Assembly (NCBI GenBank): GCA_018715775.1
Contig: DVKZ01000101.1
Location: 1 to 34,709, forward strand
Source of the DNA: Candidatus Fimousia stercorigallinarum
GTDB lineage: Bacteria; Bacillota; Clostridia; Lachnospirales; Lachnospiraceae
DNA length: 34,709 bases
Reading direction: 5' to 3'
A program made the translations under genes and the position numbers. The stretch's first letter is position 1. The number at the start of each line of letters is the position of its first letter. Shown one piece after another: positions 1 through 10,125 of the stretch. The notes below the pieces were generated by a model, which had not been told where the DNA came from, did no database searches, and worked only from the letters and a program-made list of their open reading frames with translations.

Positions 1-3000
1 TTCTGCTGTAGCTGTCTTGTTATCATCTGCCCATGTAAATACAGGCTCGCCATAGTCATGACCAAGTGCATCTGATGTTTTTACCGTCTTTGTATCTGTA
101 ACTGCATCACCATCTTCTGGTGTAAATGTTGCAGTATAAACGATCTTGCCTTCGTCTTCACATGTTGCTTCTGTTTCTTCCTGGGTAACGGTTGCTTCCT
201 GACCTGTCAGTTCTTTACCACATGCCGGACATTTCAGATCTACGGTTGCAGATGAGTTGTCCTCTGCCCATGTAAAGGTTGCATCATAAGCATGTTTGCC
301 GCCTTCCTGATTTACAACTGTTGTAGCTTCTACCGCTTTACCGTCATCTGTCTTACCAGTTGCTGTATATGTGATCGTTAAACCTTTATCACATGTTCCG
401 GATGTTGTTTTTGTTACATCTGTTAATGTAACAGTCTGGCCGCTTAATGTTAAATCATCAGCGTTAAGCAGGCAGTCAAGTTTCTTGTCAATACATGTAT
501 TACAAGTCAGATCAGCATCTGTGATCGTTGCAGAGCTGTAATCTTCCGCCCATTCAACTTTACTTTCATCTGCTGCTGTATAAACATGACCTGCTTTTTC
601 TTTTGCCATTTCATAGGTATCTTTGCTTGCATCCCAGTCTTCGTCTGTTCCGTCGTCATCTGGTTCTACTGCATATCCACAAGATGTACATACATAACAG
701 TCATTGGTATTCCAGTTACCATCACTGTCTTTTGTATAATATGTTTCATCGAAGTGAACGTAATGATGATCTTCTGCAGTACCTTCTATGTATTCACGCG
801 TTCCTGCTTCGGTCACTCCACAGTCTTTACAACGGTTTTCTGTATATGCATCACGTCCGCATGCTGCATCTACTGTAACCTTTTCATAATCATGACTTCC
901 TGAAATCGTGCTTTCAGCAATGGTATCCGTAAATACTGCTGTCCACATAAATTCATCATTATCATTCTTTTCGCGTTTATAACCCATCTGCTCTAACATA
1001 TCATCCGGCATATCAATGCCCTGGCTGCTGATATATGAATTATAGTTCGGGTTATAGTTGCTTTCCTGGAATTCATATCCCGTGCTTGAAGAATCTTCAA
1101 TATCGGATTTACCGGAAATATATGCATAATTTGTTGCAATGTCAATGTAGAAATTGCCATCTGGTTTTAATGTTAATCCTGCGATTGGTGCATTTTCTAC
1201 TGCTAAAGTAGAATCGCTTGCAGAATCAACCACTTTAAATGCCATGCCACCAAAGGCGATCGTCTTATCACGTTCCGCATATACATCATTGTATTCTTTT
1301 ACGAGAACAACGTCACCTGTCTCTGTGTTATAAGAGAAGATCGCATTTGCAAGGTTGAAATAAATCATACCATCTTTATAACCCATTGTCAGAGTGATCG
1401 ATGGATAAATAGATTTCTGATCTAAATACTGTGCATAGTATGATGTCAGTTCTTCATTTTCTTCCATTGCCTGTGTTTCCGGATTATAAACACGTGCTAC
1501 ACTTGTATCGTCATCATCGTTTTCTTTATAGTTGAATTCGATCAATGCTTCATAATCCGCATCGCCATCTCCTGTATCTGTATCGGTCATGGCATGTTTT
1601 ACGATTTTGAATTTTGCATTTTCAGATTCTTCCTGGATATCGCTGGCATTTCCAGAATTATTGTTGTAATCTTCTAATAATGAGATCAAATCGGTAGAAT
1701 CATATACATAGTAAGCATTTGTTCCATCGAAGTATGTATTACTCTTAATACGGGATACCCATGCATCTTCGTAATCTTTATTATCAGCGGCATCTTCATA
1801 TAAGCCAATGATCGCACTGAAATTTCCATCGTATAATTCACGTGCAGTATCATCACTGAATAAGAAATACATATGATTCATGCTGCCGTTTACTTCGACA
1901 CGGTCACGGGACATAACTTCTGTATAAACATCAATGTAACATGGGTCTGCATAGTACCATTTACCATCCACTCGTACTGCATTCCAGAAATGATCAGAGT
2001 TGAAGTTGTCCTGTGTTTCCCCATACATCGTTACACTTGCATCGTAGGAAATACGTACCATATCAACGGTATATCCTTTATCAATATCGATTTTACCGTC
2101 TGTATAATATAATTCATCTGTTGTTTTCCAGTCAGATGCATCTGCATAATTACCTGTTTTTGTAAAGTAATCTGCATCCAGACACTGAACAAGGTAGGTA
2201 TATGCTTTGGAATAACCCATACATACAGAAGATCCTAAAGCAAGCGCACCGATCTGAGTACCCTGCCAATATCCGATGATACCATCGGTTAATCCTGTTG
2301 CTGCCTGCTGAGTATAAACCTCAATCGCCTGATTAGGAGTCATGTTGCCGAGATCCGGGATCTCTGTATCCATGATCACAGTATATGCCTGTTCAACCGC
2401 TGCCTGTCCATCTTCAGACGCGAGATATCCATTTACCTGTTCCTCCATCTGTGCGGCAACCTCTTCCCCTCCCAGATGCTCTACAACATATGCGCGGGGA
2501 TCCGCCGCAATCGCATCGGCATTATCGGTCATATACTGTTCCGCATAAGCGTTGACTTCTTCCTCTGTTGCATCAGGATTCTCTGCCTGATACTGCTGTG
2601 CTACAGCGCTTTTGATCGCATTCTGCCATATGGTAAGTCCCACCTGCTGTTCCGCCACTGCACGGAACTGGCTCTGGAACTGTGGCTCGATCCGCGGTTT
2701 ATAAACACCATAGATGGTCTGATAGATTTCATCATAATGTTCATTCTCAACCGGTTCTTCTGCTTCCATGCTTGCTGTTCCGGAAGAATTCATGATATAT
2801 GCCATATCAAATGTATTCTGCTGTCCCAGCCAGTCATTCAAAACGAGCAGCTGCTGAACTTTGGACTTCGCACCGGAATCTTCTACAGCTTTTAATGCCG
2901 CATCACGCTGTGATTCCACTTTGTCACCATAATACTCAACGCCGAACTGATCACCGTATAAGAAGTTTAAGATCATTCCGTTTAAGTCATCATAAGAATA

Positions 3001-3618
3001 ATTGCCGTTGCGGACGTCGTCAACCGATACGCCTGCTAAAACAAGCATCTCTCCGAGAATGCCGAGACCGTCTTCATTATCATCATTAAATGATAAATAG
3101 AACGGTGCCTGAGCACCAAGAACATCGGCATGTGCAGTTCTGTAATCTAAATACTGCTGATACAGTTTTAATACCTCCTGTTTCTGCTCGTCTGTTAATC
3201 CGACCTTCTCCCCTTCTGTATCCGTAACTTCCTGTGTCTCTAAGTCCTGAGCAACAGCCTGCATTTCCGGATCAGACATATCAAGGTCGTTTTCATCCAT
3301 GCCTTTTGTTTCTGCTTTTGCAAGAGCTACATTGGATTCAAGATTCTTTGTGTCAATATCGACATCAATTTCTGTGCTGTCGCTCTTAGATTCAGACTTT
3401 TCGTCTGATGAAGATTTTTTCGCTTTTGCCTCAGCCTGATCGGAATCATCCGCTTCTTTTGCTGCTTTATCCGCATCGCCCGTTACTTCTTCTGCAACTT
3501 TTTCTGCATCTTTTACAATGTCAGCTACATTTGTTGCTGATGTGTTGAAGGTAAGTGACGTTACGGTCATTACAAACGCAAGCAGCATAGCCAAAAGCCG
3601 TTTTGATTGTTTTCCCAT
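1..3618 (-). CDS. Large secreted transglutaminase-like surface protein with C-terminal Cys-pair repeats (3' end truncated by window edge)
   Basis: Own translation: an open minus-strand frame from ATG at 3618 (RBS GAAGGGAG) to base 1 (1206 codons, no stop). Signal peptide MGKQSKRLLAMLLAFVMTVTSLTFNTSA. Transglutaminase-like motifs SSVCMGYSKAYTYL (Cys466, 2221-2223), DHFWNAVRVDGKWYYADPCYID (His543, Asp558). C-terminal repeats such as FTWAEDNSSATVDLKCPACGKELTG...ATCEDEGKIVYTATF. Confidence 0.85.
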   Translation of the reverse strand, partial: MGKQSKRLLAMLLAFVMTVTSLTFNTSATNVADIVKDAEKVAEEVTGDADKAAKEADDSDQAEAKAKKSSSDEKSESKSDSTEIDVDIDTKNLESNVALAKAETKGMDENDLDMSDPEMQAVAQDLETQEVTDTEGEKVGLTDEQKQEVLKLYQQYLDYRTAHADVLGAQAPFYLSFNDDNEDGLGILGEMLVLAGVSVDDVRNGNYSYDDLNGMILNFLYGDQFGVEYYGDKVESQRDAALKAVEDSGAKSKVQQLLVLNDWLGQQNTFDMAYIMNSSGTASMEAEEPVENEHYDEIYQTIYGVYKPRIEPQFQSQFRAVAEQQVGLTIWQNAIKSAVAQQYQAENPDATEEEVNAYAEQYMTDNADAIAADPRAYVVEHLGGEEVAAQMEEQVNGYLASEDGQAAVEQAYTVIMDTEIPDLGNMTPNQAIEVYTQQAATGLTDGIIGYWQGTQIGALALGSSVCMGYSKAYTYLVQCLDADYFTKTGNYADASDWKTTDELYYTDGKIDIDKGYTVDMVRISYDASVTMYGETQDNFNSDHFWNAVRVDGKWYYADPCYIDVYTEVMSRDRVEVNGSMNHMYFLFSDDTARELYDGNFSAIIGLYEDAADNKDYEDAWVSRIKSNTYFDGTNAYYVYDSTDLISLLEDYNNNSGNASDIQEESENAKFKIVKHAMTDTDTGDGDADYEALIEFNYKENDDDDTSVARVYNPETQAMEENEELTSYYAQYLDQKSIYPSITLTMGYKDGMIYFNLANAIFSYNTETGDVVLVKEYNDVYAERDKTIAFGGMAFKVVDSASDSTLAVENAPIAGLTLKPDGNFYIDIATNYAYISGKSDIEDSSSTGYEFQESNYNPNYNSYISSQGIDMPDDMLEQMGYKREKNDNDEFMWTAVFTDTIAESTISGSHDYEKVTVDAACGRDAYTENRCKDCGVTEAGTREYIEGTAEDHHYVHFDETYYTKDSDGNWNTNDCYVCTSCGYAVEPDDDGTDEDWDASKDTYEMAKEKAGHVYTAADESKVEWAEDYSSATITDADLTCNTCIDKKLDCLLNADDLTLSGQTVTLTDVTKTTSGTCDKGLTITYTATGKTDDGKAVEATTVVNQEGGKHAYDATFTWAEDNSSATVDLKCPACGKELTGQEATVTQEETEATCEDEGKIVYTATFTPEDGDAVTDTKTVKTSDALGHDYGEPVFTWADDNKTATAE

Positions 3619-3790
3619 CTTTCTCCCTTCTTCCTGCACTTTCCTAATGGTTTCATTCATAACAGCCAGAATTATGTTCAGCCAGCAATAATAATCCGGT
3701 GTTATGAGATAATATAGATAAAATGTGTTCTTCCGTTCATCATTTATTCAATAAAATTTAACAAAAAAAACACATTTATCATACAGAATA

Positions 3791-3819
3791 AGTATAGACG
3801 AACTGCCAATGTTTGTCAA
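3791..3819 (-). promoter_or_regulatory. SigA-type promoter for the transglutaminase-like gene
   Basis: Minus strand TTGACA (3819-3814), 17-nt spacer, TATACT (3796-3791). Confidence 0.75.
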
Positions 3820-3866
3820 TCTTTCAATTGTATATTTTCACTGAATTTACATCGCATTTACATACG

Positions 3867-3899
3867 AAAAGAGACACCTTTTTTCAGGTGTCTCTTTTT
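3867..3899 (-). terminator. Intrinsic terminator downstream of etfA
   Basis: aaaaGAGACACCTttttttcAGGTGTCTCttttt: 9-bp stem, A/T tracts on both sides; 30 bp after the etfA stop. Confidence 0.9.
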
Positions 3900-3929
3900 A
3901 AGATTATGGCAATATTACTTTATTACAAA

Positions 3930-4961
3930 TTATGCTAATTCAGCTTTTAATGCTTCTGTTAAAGCAGGAACGATCTTATTCAGATCACCAACAATACCGT
4001 AATCAGCGATATCAAAGATTGGAGCTGTTTCGTCTTTGTTGATCGCGATAATAATGTCAGATTCTTCCATACCAGCTGCATGCTGGATAGCTCCGGAAAT
4101 ACCGATTGCAAAATATACATTTGGACGAACGGTTTTACCTGTCTGACCTACCTGTAAATCTTTTGGTAACCATCCATTATCAACAACTGCACGAGAGCAG
4201 GATACCACTCCGCCGATCACATCTGCCAGATCCTGTAAGATCTTAAAGTTTTCAGCAGATCCAACTCCACGTCCACCGGATACTAAAATGTTAGCGTCCA
4301 TGATATCAACAACATCCGTTACTTCTTTTACAATATCAAGAATTTCTACATATTTATTGTTTGGAGTAAATCCTGGATTGTAATTGATGATTTCAGCCTT
4401 TGCACCTTCCACTTTTTCCTGTGCCTGCATAACACCAGGACGAACAGTAGCCATCTGTGGACGATGGTTTGGACAAGCGATCGTAGCGATCGTATTTCCA
4501 CCGAACGCAGGACGAGTCATTAATAACTGTCCCTGACGAGGTTCTTTGTCTCCACGGGCTTTGAATTCACCGATTTCAAGTACAGTACAGTCAGCTGTTA
4601 AACCTGTTGCAACACGAGCAGATACACGTGGAGCAAGGTCACGTCCGATTGCTGTCGCACCAACTAACATAATGTCAGGTTTGTATTCGTTGATAACAGA
4701 AGCTAATGCATGTGCATATGGTTCTGTTCTGTATTCTTTTAATTCAGGATCATCAACGATGATAACTTTATCTGCACCATAAGCTGCTAATTCGTCAGCT
4801 AAAGAAGCCACTTCGTATCCGACTAATACTGCAGTTACTTCTGTATTTAAATCTTTTGCTAATTCATTTGCTTTTCCAAGTAATTCGAAAGCAATGCCGC
4901 TTAATTCGTTATCTACCTGCTGAGCAAATACGTATACGCCTTTATATTGTTCTAATCCCAT
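3930..4961 (-). CDS. etfA: Electron transfer flavoprotein alpha subunit
   Basis: ORF with EtfA C-terminal signature LVSGGRGVGSAENF...VGQTGKTVRPNVYFAIGISGAIQHAAGM. Start set at ATG 4961 rather than the GTG at 4973, based on RBS spacing. Confidence 0.96.
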   Translation of the reverse strand: MGLEQYKGVYVFAQQVDNELSGIAFELLGKANELAKDLNTEVTAVLVGYEVASLADELAAYGADKVIIVDDPELKEYRTEPYAHALASVINEYKPDIMLVGATAIGRDLAPRVSARVATGLTADCTVLEIGEFKARGDKEPRQGQLLMTRPAFGGNTIATIACPNHRPQMATVRPGVMQAQEKVEGAKAEIINYNPGFTPNNKYVEILDIVKEVTDVVDIMDANILVSGGRGVGSAENFKILQDLADVIGGVVSCSRAVVDNGWLPKDLQVGQTGKTVRPNVYFAIGISGAIQHAAGMEESDIIIAINKDETAPIFDIADYGIVGDLNKIVPALTEALKAELA

Positions 4962-4977
4962 TTTATTCACCACTTTC

Positions 4978-5763
4978 CTAGATTACGTGTTTTTCTTTCA
5001 ATTTAGCCATGATGTAGTCAACAGATTCTGCCGGATCAAGATTAACAACTTCACCAGCACCTTTACGTACTTTATCAGAAGCTTTTGCAATCTGTGTTGG
5101 AGATCCAGCTAAACCGATGTTCGCATCATCAACACCAATAAGGTCTTTTCTATTCAATACTGTGATTTCTGCATCATAAGCATCGAAAATTCCACCTGGA
5201 GTCATATAACGTGGTTCATTTAATTCTGATAACGCTGTGATAACACATGGCATCTGAGCTTTTACCATATGATATCTGTCATCATACTGACGTTTAACGA
5301 TTACGCTGTCGCCTTCGATCTTGATATCTTCAGCATAAGAAATAACCGGTAAATCTAAGTGTTCAGAAATCTGCGGTCCTACCTGAGCAGTATCACCGTC
5401 GATAGCCTGACGTCCTGTAATGATCAGATCATAATCTTCGATCGTTCTGATCGCACCGGCGATGGTTGTTGATGTAGCCCATGTATCAGCTCCACCTAAT
5501 ACTCTGTCTGTTACAAGGATTCCCTTGTCAGCACCCATAGCCATAGCCTCACGAAGAACTTCTTCTGCTTTTGGAAGACCCATAGTGATAACGATAACTT
5601 CAGCACCCATTTCATCTTTGATTCTTAATGCTGCTTCTAATCCTGCTTTGTCATCAGGATTCATGATTGTGAGCATAGCTGCTCTATCTAATGTACCATC
5701 CGGCTTAAATTTTACTCCGCCTTTTGTATCAGGTACCTGTTTTACACATACAACGATTTTCAT
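4978..5763 (-). CDS. etfB: Electron transfer flavoprotein beta subunit
   Basis: MKIVVCVKQVPDTK..., LIITGRQAIDGDTAQVGPQISEHL; directly upstream of etfA. Confidence 0.96.
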   Translation of the reverse strand: MKIVVCVKQVPDTKGGVKFKPDGTLDRAAMLTIMNPDDKAGLEAALRIKDEMGAEVIVITMGLPKAEEVLREAMAMGADKGILVTDRVLGGADTWATSTTIAGAIRTIEDYDLIITGRQAIDGDTAQVGPQISEHLDLPVISYAEDIKIEGDSVIVKRQYDDRYHMVKAQMPCVITALSELNEPRYMTPGGIFDAYDAEITVLNRKDLIGVDDANIGLAGSPTQIAKASDKVRKGAGEVVNLDPAESVDYIMAKLKEKHVI

Positions 5764-5777
5764 TAGAAAGTACCTCC

Positions 5778-6929
5778 TTATTTAATCACATTACCAGAAA
5801 TTACCATACGCTGTACTTCAGAAGTACCTTCGTAGATTTCAGTAATCTTAGCATCACGCATCATACGTTCCACATCGTATTCACGAATGTATCCGTATCC
5901 ACCATGTAACTGTACACATTTTGTTGTTACTTCCATAGCAACTTCTGCAGCATATAATTTAGCCATTGCAGCTTCTACGGAGTAAACTTTCTGTGTAGCT
6001 TTTGCCATTGCAGCTTTGTATACTAATAATTTAGCAGCTTCTACTTTTGTAGCCATGTCTGCAATCTGGAACTGTGTATTCTGGAACTTGGAAATAGCAC
6101 GTCCAAACTGTTTTCTTTCCTGAACGTAAGCGATTGTCTTTTCTAATGCGCCTTCTGCCAAACCAAGAGCCTGAGAAGCGATACCAATACGACCACCGTC
6201 TAATGTATGCATAGCAATTCCAAAACCTTTACCCTGCGGTCCTAATAAGTTTTCTTTTGGAATACGGCAATCTTCGAAAATCAATTCATATGTAGCAGAT
6301 CCGCGGATACCCATTTTCTTTTCTTTTGTTCCGAAAGAAAAGCCCGGTGTTCCTTTTTCTACGATAAAGGAAGAGATTTCTTTCATTTTACGTCCGCGTT
6401 TTTCAACAACACCGGTAACAGCGATAATAATATAGACATCAGCATAGCTTCCGTTTGTGATGAAACATTTGGATCCGTTTAATACCCATTCGTCACCGTC
6501 TAAAACAGCTTTTGTCTGCTGTCCCTGAGCGTCTGTACCTGCACCTGGTTCTGTTAAACCGAAAGCACCGAGTTTTTTACCGGAAGCGAGATCCGGGATA
6601 TATTTTTGTTTCTGTTCTTCTGTACCGTATGTAAGGATCGGATCGATACAAAGAGAAGTATGCGCAGATACAACTACGGATGTTGTTCCGCATACTTTTG
6701 CTAATTCTTCAACACACATAGCATATGTTAAAGGATCGCAGCCCTGTCCGCCATATTCTTTTGGTACAGGAATTCCCATGAAGCCTGCTTTTGCCATTTT
6801 TTTCACTGTTTCAGCAGGGAACTGTTCTAATTCATCTGTTTCCTGAGCAACTGGAGCTACTTCATTTTCAGCAAATTCTTTGAATAAAGATCTTGCCATT
6901 TCATGTTTCTTGCTTAATGTGAAATCCAT
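5778..6929 (-). CDS. bcd: Short-chain (butyryl-CoA) acyl-CoA dehydrogenase
   Basis: Acyl-CoA dehydrogenase motifs FGLTEPGAGTDAQGQQTKA, ITNGSYAD, QLHGGYGYIREYDVERMMRDAKITEIYEGTSEVQRMVI; operon context with etfBA. Confidence 0.95.
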   Translation of the reverse strand: MDFTLSKKHEMARSLFKEFAENEVAPVAQETDELEQFPAETVKKMAKAGFMGIPVPKEYGGQGCDPLTYAMCVEELAKVCGTTSVVVSAHTSLCIDPILTYGTEEQKQKYIPDLASGKKLGAFGLTEPGAGTDAQGQQTKAVLDGDEWVLNGSKCFITNGSYADVYIIIAVTGVVEKRGRKMKEISSFIVEKGTPGFSFGTKEKKMGIRGSATYELIFEDCRIPKENLLGPQGKGFGIAMHTLDGGRIGIASQALGLAEGALEKTIAYVQERKQFGRAISKFQNTQFQIADMATKVEAAKLLVYKAAMAKATQKVYSVEAAMAKLYAAEVAMEVTTKCVQLHGGYGYIREYDVERMMRDAKITEIYEGTSEVQRMVISGNVIK

Positions 6930-6976
6930 TGTGTTATTCCTCCTTAATTATGAATCATTCACCTTTCAGGCCGCTG

Positions 6977-7849
6977 TTACTGAGCATCTACAGCAGTCTT
7001 TGTGCGGTCAGCATTATAGATGTAGAAACCTTTACCGGATTTGCATCCTAAGTTGCCACCACGAACCATTTTACGGATCAATGGACAAGCGCGGTATTTG
7101 CTGTCGCCTGTTTCTGCATAAAGAACATCCATAATAGCAAGACAGATATCAAGGCCAATGTAATCACCTAATTCTAACGGTCCCATTGGGTGGTTTGCAC
7201 CGAGTTTCATAGCAGTATCAATACCTACAATATCAGAAACACCTTCCATCTTAATGAAAGCAGCTTCGTTGATCATTGGGATCAGGATACGGTTTACTAC
7301 AAATCCGGCAGCTTCATTTACCTGTACAGGAGTTTTGCCGATTGCTTTAGAAATTTCGTTAATCGCATCAACTGTTTCCTGTGGAGTATTAACACCAGCG
7401 ATTACTTCGATTAATTTCATACGGTCTGCAGGATTGAAGAAGTGCATTCCGATAACAGGACGTTTTACCCCTTTACCGATTTCTGTGATTGATAAAGAAG
7501 ATGTATTAGAAGCAAAAATGCATTCTGGTTTGCAGATTTCATCTAATGCCTGGAATGTATCCTGTTTTACCTGCATATCTTCAAATGCTGCTTCTACGAT
7601 CAGATCGCAGTCTGCACATAAATCTTCTTTTAAACCAGGTGTGATAGCTGCTAAAATAGCATCTACTTTTTCCTGAGATAATTTACCTTTCTGAACTAAG
7701 CGTGCATAACCTTTTTCGATTTTTGCTTTTCCGCCTTCAGCCCATTCCTGTTTGATATCACATAATGCAACTGTATAACCTTCAACTTGAGCAAATGCTT
7801 TTGCAATACCCTGGCCCATTGTACCTGCGCCGATAACTCCAACTTTCAT
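6977..7849 (-). CDS. hbd: 3-hydroxybutyryl-CoA dehydrogenase
   Basis: GVIGAGTMGQGIAKAFA Rossmann motif, GMHFFNPADRMKLIEVI, NHPMGPLELGDYIGLD. Confidence 0.96.
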   Translation of the reverse strand: MKVGVIGAGTMGQGIAKAFAQVEGYTVALCDIKQEWAEGGKAKIEKGYARLVQKGKLSQEKVDAILAAITPGLKEDLCADCDLIVEAAFEDMQVKQDTFQALDEICKPECIFASNTSSLSITEIGKGVKRPVIGMHFFNPADRMKLIEVIAGVNTPQETVDAINEISKAIGKTPVQVNEAAGFVVNRILIPMINEAAFIKMEGVSDIVGIDTAMKLGANHPMGPLELGDYIGLDICLAIMDVLYAETGDSKYRACPLIRKMVRGGNLGCKSGKGFYIYNADRTKTAVDAQ

Positions 7850-7940
7850 GTCTTTTCCTCCTGAAAATATTATATACTTTTACACCGGAAAGACTTCATC
7901 CAGACTCAGATGAAGCCATCCGGATCACATCATAGTTTTC

Positions 7941-8732
7941 TTATTTGTTCTGGAATGGAACAACTTTTAATTTTTTCGATTTATCTTTCTCTAAGAAATT
8001 ACCCATTCCTGCTCTCTGATCTTCTGTTTCGAAACAGTCGCCAAATAATTTTTCTTCGATCACGATCGCTTCATCCATAGAAACGTCTAAACCATCGTTG
8101 ATCGCTTTCTTACAATTGCGTACTGCAATCGGAGCATTCTGTGCAATTCTTGCAGCTAATTTCTTAGCTTTCGGCATTAATTCTTCCTGTGTATAAACAG
8201 CATTTACAAGTCCGATTCTGTAAGCTTCGTCTGCTTTGATGTTAAATGCTGTATAGATCATTTCTTTTGCTTTTCCTACACCGACGATACGCGCAAGTCT
8301 CTGTGTACCACCGAATCCAGGTGTAATGCCGAGACCTACTTCCGGCTGTCCAAATACTGCATTATCAGAGCAGATTCTGATATCACAGCTCATAGAAATC
8401 TCACAGCCGCCGCCTAATGCAAATCCGTTAACTGCTGCGATCACTGGAATCGGAAGAGTTTCAATCTTACGGAACACGTCATTACCGATCTTTCCGAAAG
8501 CTTCGCCTTCTGCTTTTGTCAACGTACTCATCTCTCCGATATCTGCACCGGCTACGAAAGATTTTTCGCCGGCACCAGTTAAGATCAGTGCTCTTGTCGC
8601 ATCTAAATCAACAGCATCGATCACTGCCTCTAAATCTTTTAATACTTCGCTGTTTAAAGCATTTAATGCTTTTGGACGGTTAATGGTGATGATTCCTACA
8701 TAACCTTCCTGTTCATAATCAACAAATCCCAT
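7941..8732 (-). CDS. crt: Enoyl-CoA hydratase / crotonase
   Basis: INRPKALNALNSE, AVNGFALGGGCEISMSCDIRI, PEVGLGITPGFGGTQRLAR. Start taken at ATG 8732 (AAGGAG RBS) rather than the ORF-track start 8759. Confidence 0.96.
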   Translation of the reverse strand: MGFVDYEQEGYVGIITINRPKALNALNSEVLKDLEAVIDAVDLDATRALILTGAGEKSFVAGADIGEMSTLTKAEGEAFGKIGNDVFRKIETLPIPVIAAVNGFALGGGCEISMSCDIRICSDNAVFGQPEVGLGITPGFGGTQRLARIVGVGKAKEMIYTAFNIKADEAYRIGLVNAVYTQEELMPKAKKLAARIAQNAPIAVRNCKKAINDGLDVSMDEAIVIEEKLFGDCFETEDQRAGMGNFLEKDKSKKLKVVPFQNK

Positions 8733-8789
8733 GGGTAGATTCTCCTTTCCGATATTCAAACGTTTTCACGTTCTCATCACGATGGCGGA

Positions 8790-9974
8790 TTAGTCTCTCT
8801 CTACGATTGTAGCGCAGCCCATTCCTCCACCAATACACAATGTAGCAAGACCTCTCTTAGCATCTCTTCTCTGCATTTCATGAAGTAATGTAACTAAGAT
8901 ACGGCATCCGGAAGCTCCTACAGGATGTCCAAGAGCGATTGCTCCACCGTTTACATTTACTTTGCTCATATCAAACTTCAGATCTCTTGCAACTGCTAAA
9001 GACTGAGTTGCGAAAGCTTCGTTTGCTTCTACTAAATCGATATCATCGATTGTTAAGCCTGTCTTAGCAAACACTTTATTTGTAGCAGCAACTGGTCCAA
9101 CACCCATGATCTCAGGAGCAACTCCGCCAAGAGCTCCTGCAACGTATGTAGCCATAGGAGTAACACCTAATTCTTTTGCTTTTTCTTCGCTCATAACAAC
9201 AACTGCTGCTGCACCATCGTTGATACCGGAAGCGTTACCAGCTGTAACAACACCGCCCTGTTTTCCTGAACAGCAACGTAAGTTAGCAAGACTTTCTGCT
9301 GTTGTTCCCGGACGTGGACCTTCGTCTGTATCTACGATCACTGTCTTTTTGCGCTGTTTTACTTCAACAGGTACGATTTCTTCTGCGAATTTACCAGCTT
9401 CCTGAGCTGCAACTGCTTTCTGCTGTGAGCTTGCTGCAAATGCATCTAATGCTTCACGTTTTAATCCCCACTGTTCAGCAACGTTTTCAGCTGTGATCAT
9501 CATATGGTAATTATTAAATGCATCTGTTAATGCATCATTAACCATTGTATCAACAAGTGTTCCGTTGTTCATACGGTAACCAAAACGTCCCTGCATCATA
9601 GCATATGGAGCCATGGACATATTTTCCATACCACCTGCAACAACGATGTCTGCATCTCCTGCCTGGATCATCTGAGCAGCCATATTTACACAGTTCAGAC
9701 CAGAACCACATACAACATTTACGGTTACTGCAGGAACTTCAATCGGAAGACCAGCTTTGATCGATGCCTGACGAGCAACATTCTGTCCTAAACCAGCCTG
9801 GATAACGCATCCCATATATACATGATCAACCTGATCAGCCGGTACGCCTGCTCTTTTCAGAGCTTCTTTAATGACGATTGAACCTAAAACCGGAGCTGGA
9901 GTAGTACTTAATCCACCACCCATTTTTCCGATCGCTGTACGACAAGCACCTGCAATAACTACTTTCTTTGCCAT
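8790..9974 (-). CDS. thl: Acetyl-CoA acetyltransferase (thiolase)
   Basis: [65 protein letters not shown]; first gene of the operon. Confidence 0.96.
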   Translation of the reverse strand: MAKKVVIAGACRTAIGKMGGGLSTTPAPVLGSIVIKEALKRAGVPADQVDHVYMGCVIQAGLGQNVARQASIKAGLPIEVPAVTVNVVCGSGLNCVNMAAQMIQAGDADIVVAGGMENMSMAPYAMMQGRFGYRMNNGTLVDTMVNDALTDAFNNYHMMITAENVAEQWGLKREALDAFAASSQQKAVAAQEAGKFAEEIVPVEVKQRKKTVIVDTDEGPRPGTTAESLANLRCCSGKQGGVVTAGNASGINDGAAAVVVMSEEKAKELGVTPMATYVAGALGGVAPEIMGVGPVAATNKVFAKTGLTIDDIDLVEANEAFATQSLAVARDLKFDMSKVNVNGGAIALGHPVGASGCRILVTLLHEMQRRDAKRGLATLCIGGGMGCATIVERD

Positions 9975-10045
9975 AATCTGTTACCTCCATAATAAATAAT
10001 AACTATAAATTCCTCGTGGCCGGGAAATATTTCCCGCCTCTTGAT

Positions 10046-10063
10046 ACGTTAATATTATCACAA
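10046..10063. promoter_or_regulatory. Candidate Rex operator overlapping the thl -10
   Basis: ACGTTAATATTATCACAA: 10/14 to TTGTTAANNNNTTAACAA. Confidence 0.4.
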
Positions 10064-10080
10064 TCAATAGCCCTTTTCAA
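10052..10080 (-). promoter_or_regulatory. SigA-type promoter of the thl-crt-hbd-bcd-etfBA operon
   Basis: Minus strand TTGAAA (10080-10075), 17-nt spacer, TGa-TAATAT extended -10 (10057-10052), 78 bp upstream of the thl ATG. Confidence 0.75.
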
Positions 10081-10125
10081 TGATATTTTTGCATGATAAA
10101 TTACTGACAAAAAAATCGCACCTTT

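Noticed and set aside
528-3089. Plus-strand ORFs (116, 105, 79, 68, 139, 96 aa)
   Set aside because: Antisense shadows of the large minus-strand transglutaminase-like gene; compositionally biased with no plausible families.
3930-9974. Novel butyrate pathway arrangement
   Set aside because: The order thl-crt-hbd-bcd-etfB-etfA is a known arrangement in gut butyrate producers. The terminal but or buk/ptb genes are simply not in this window.
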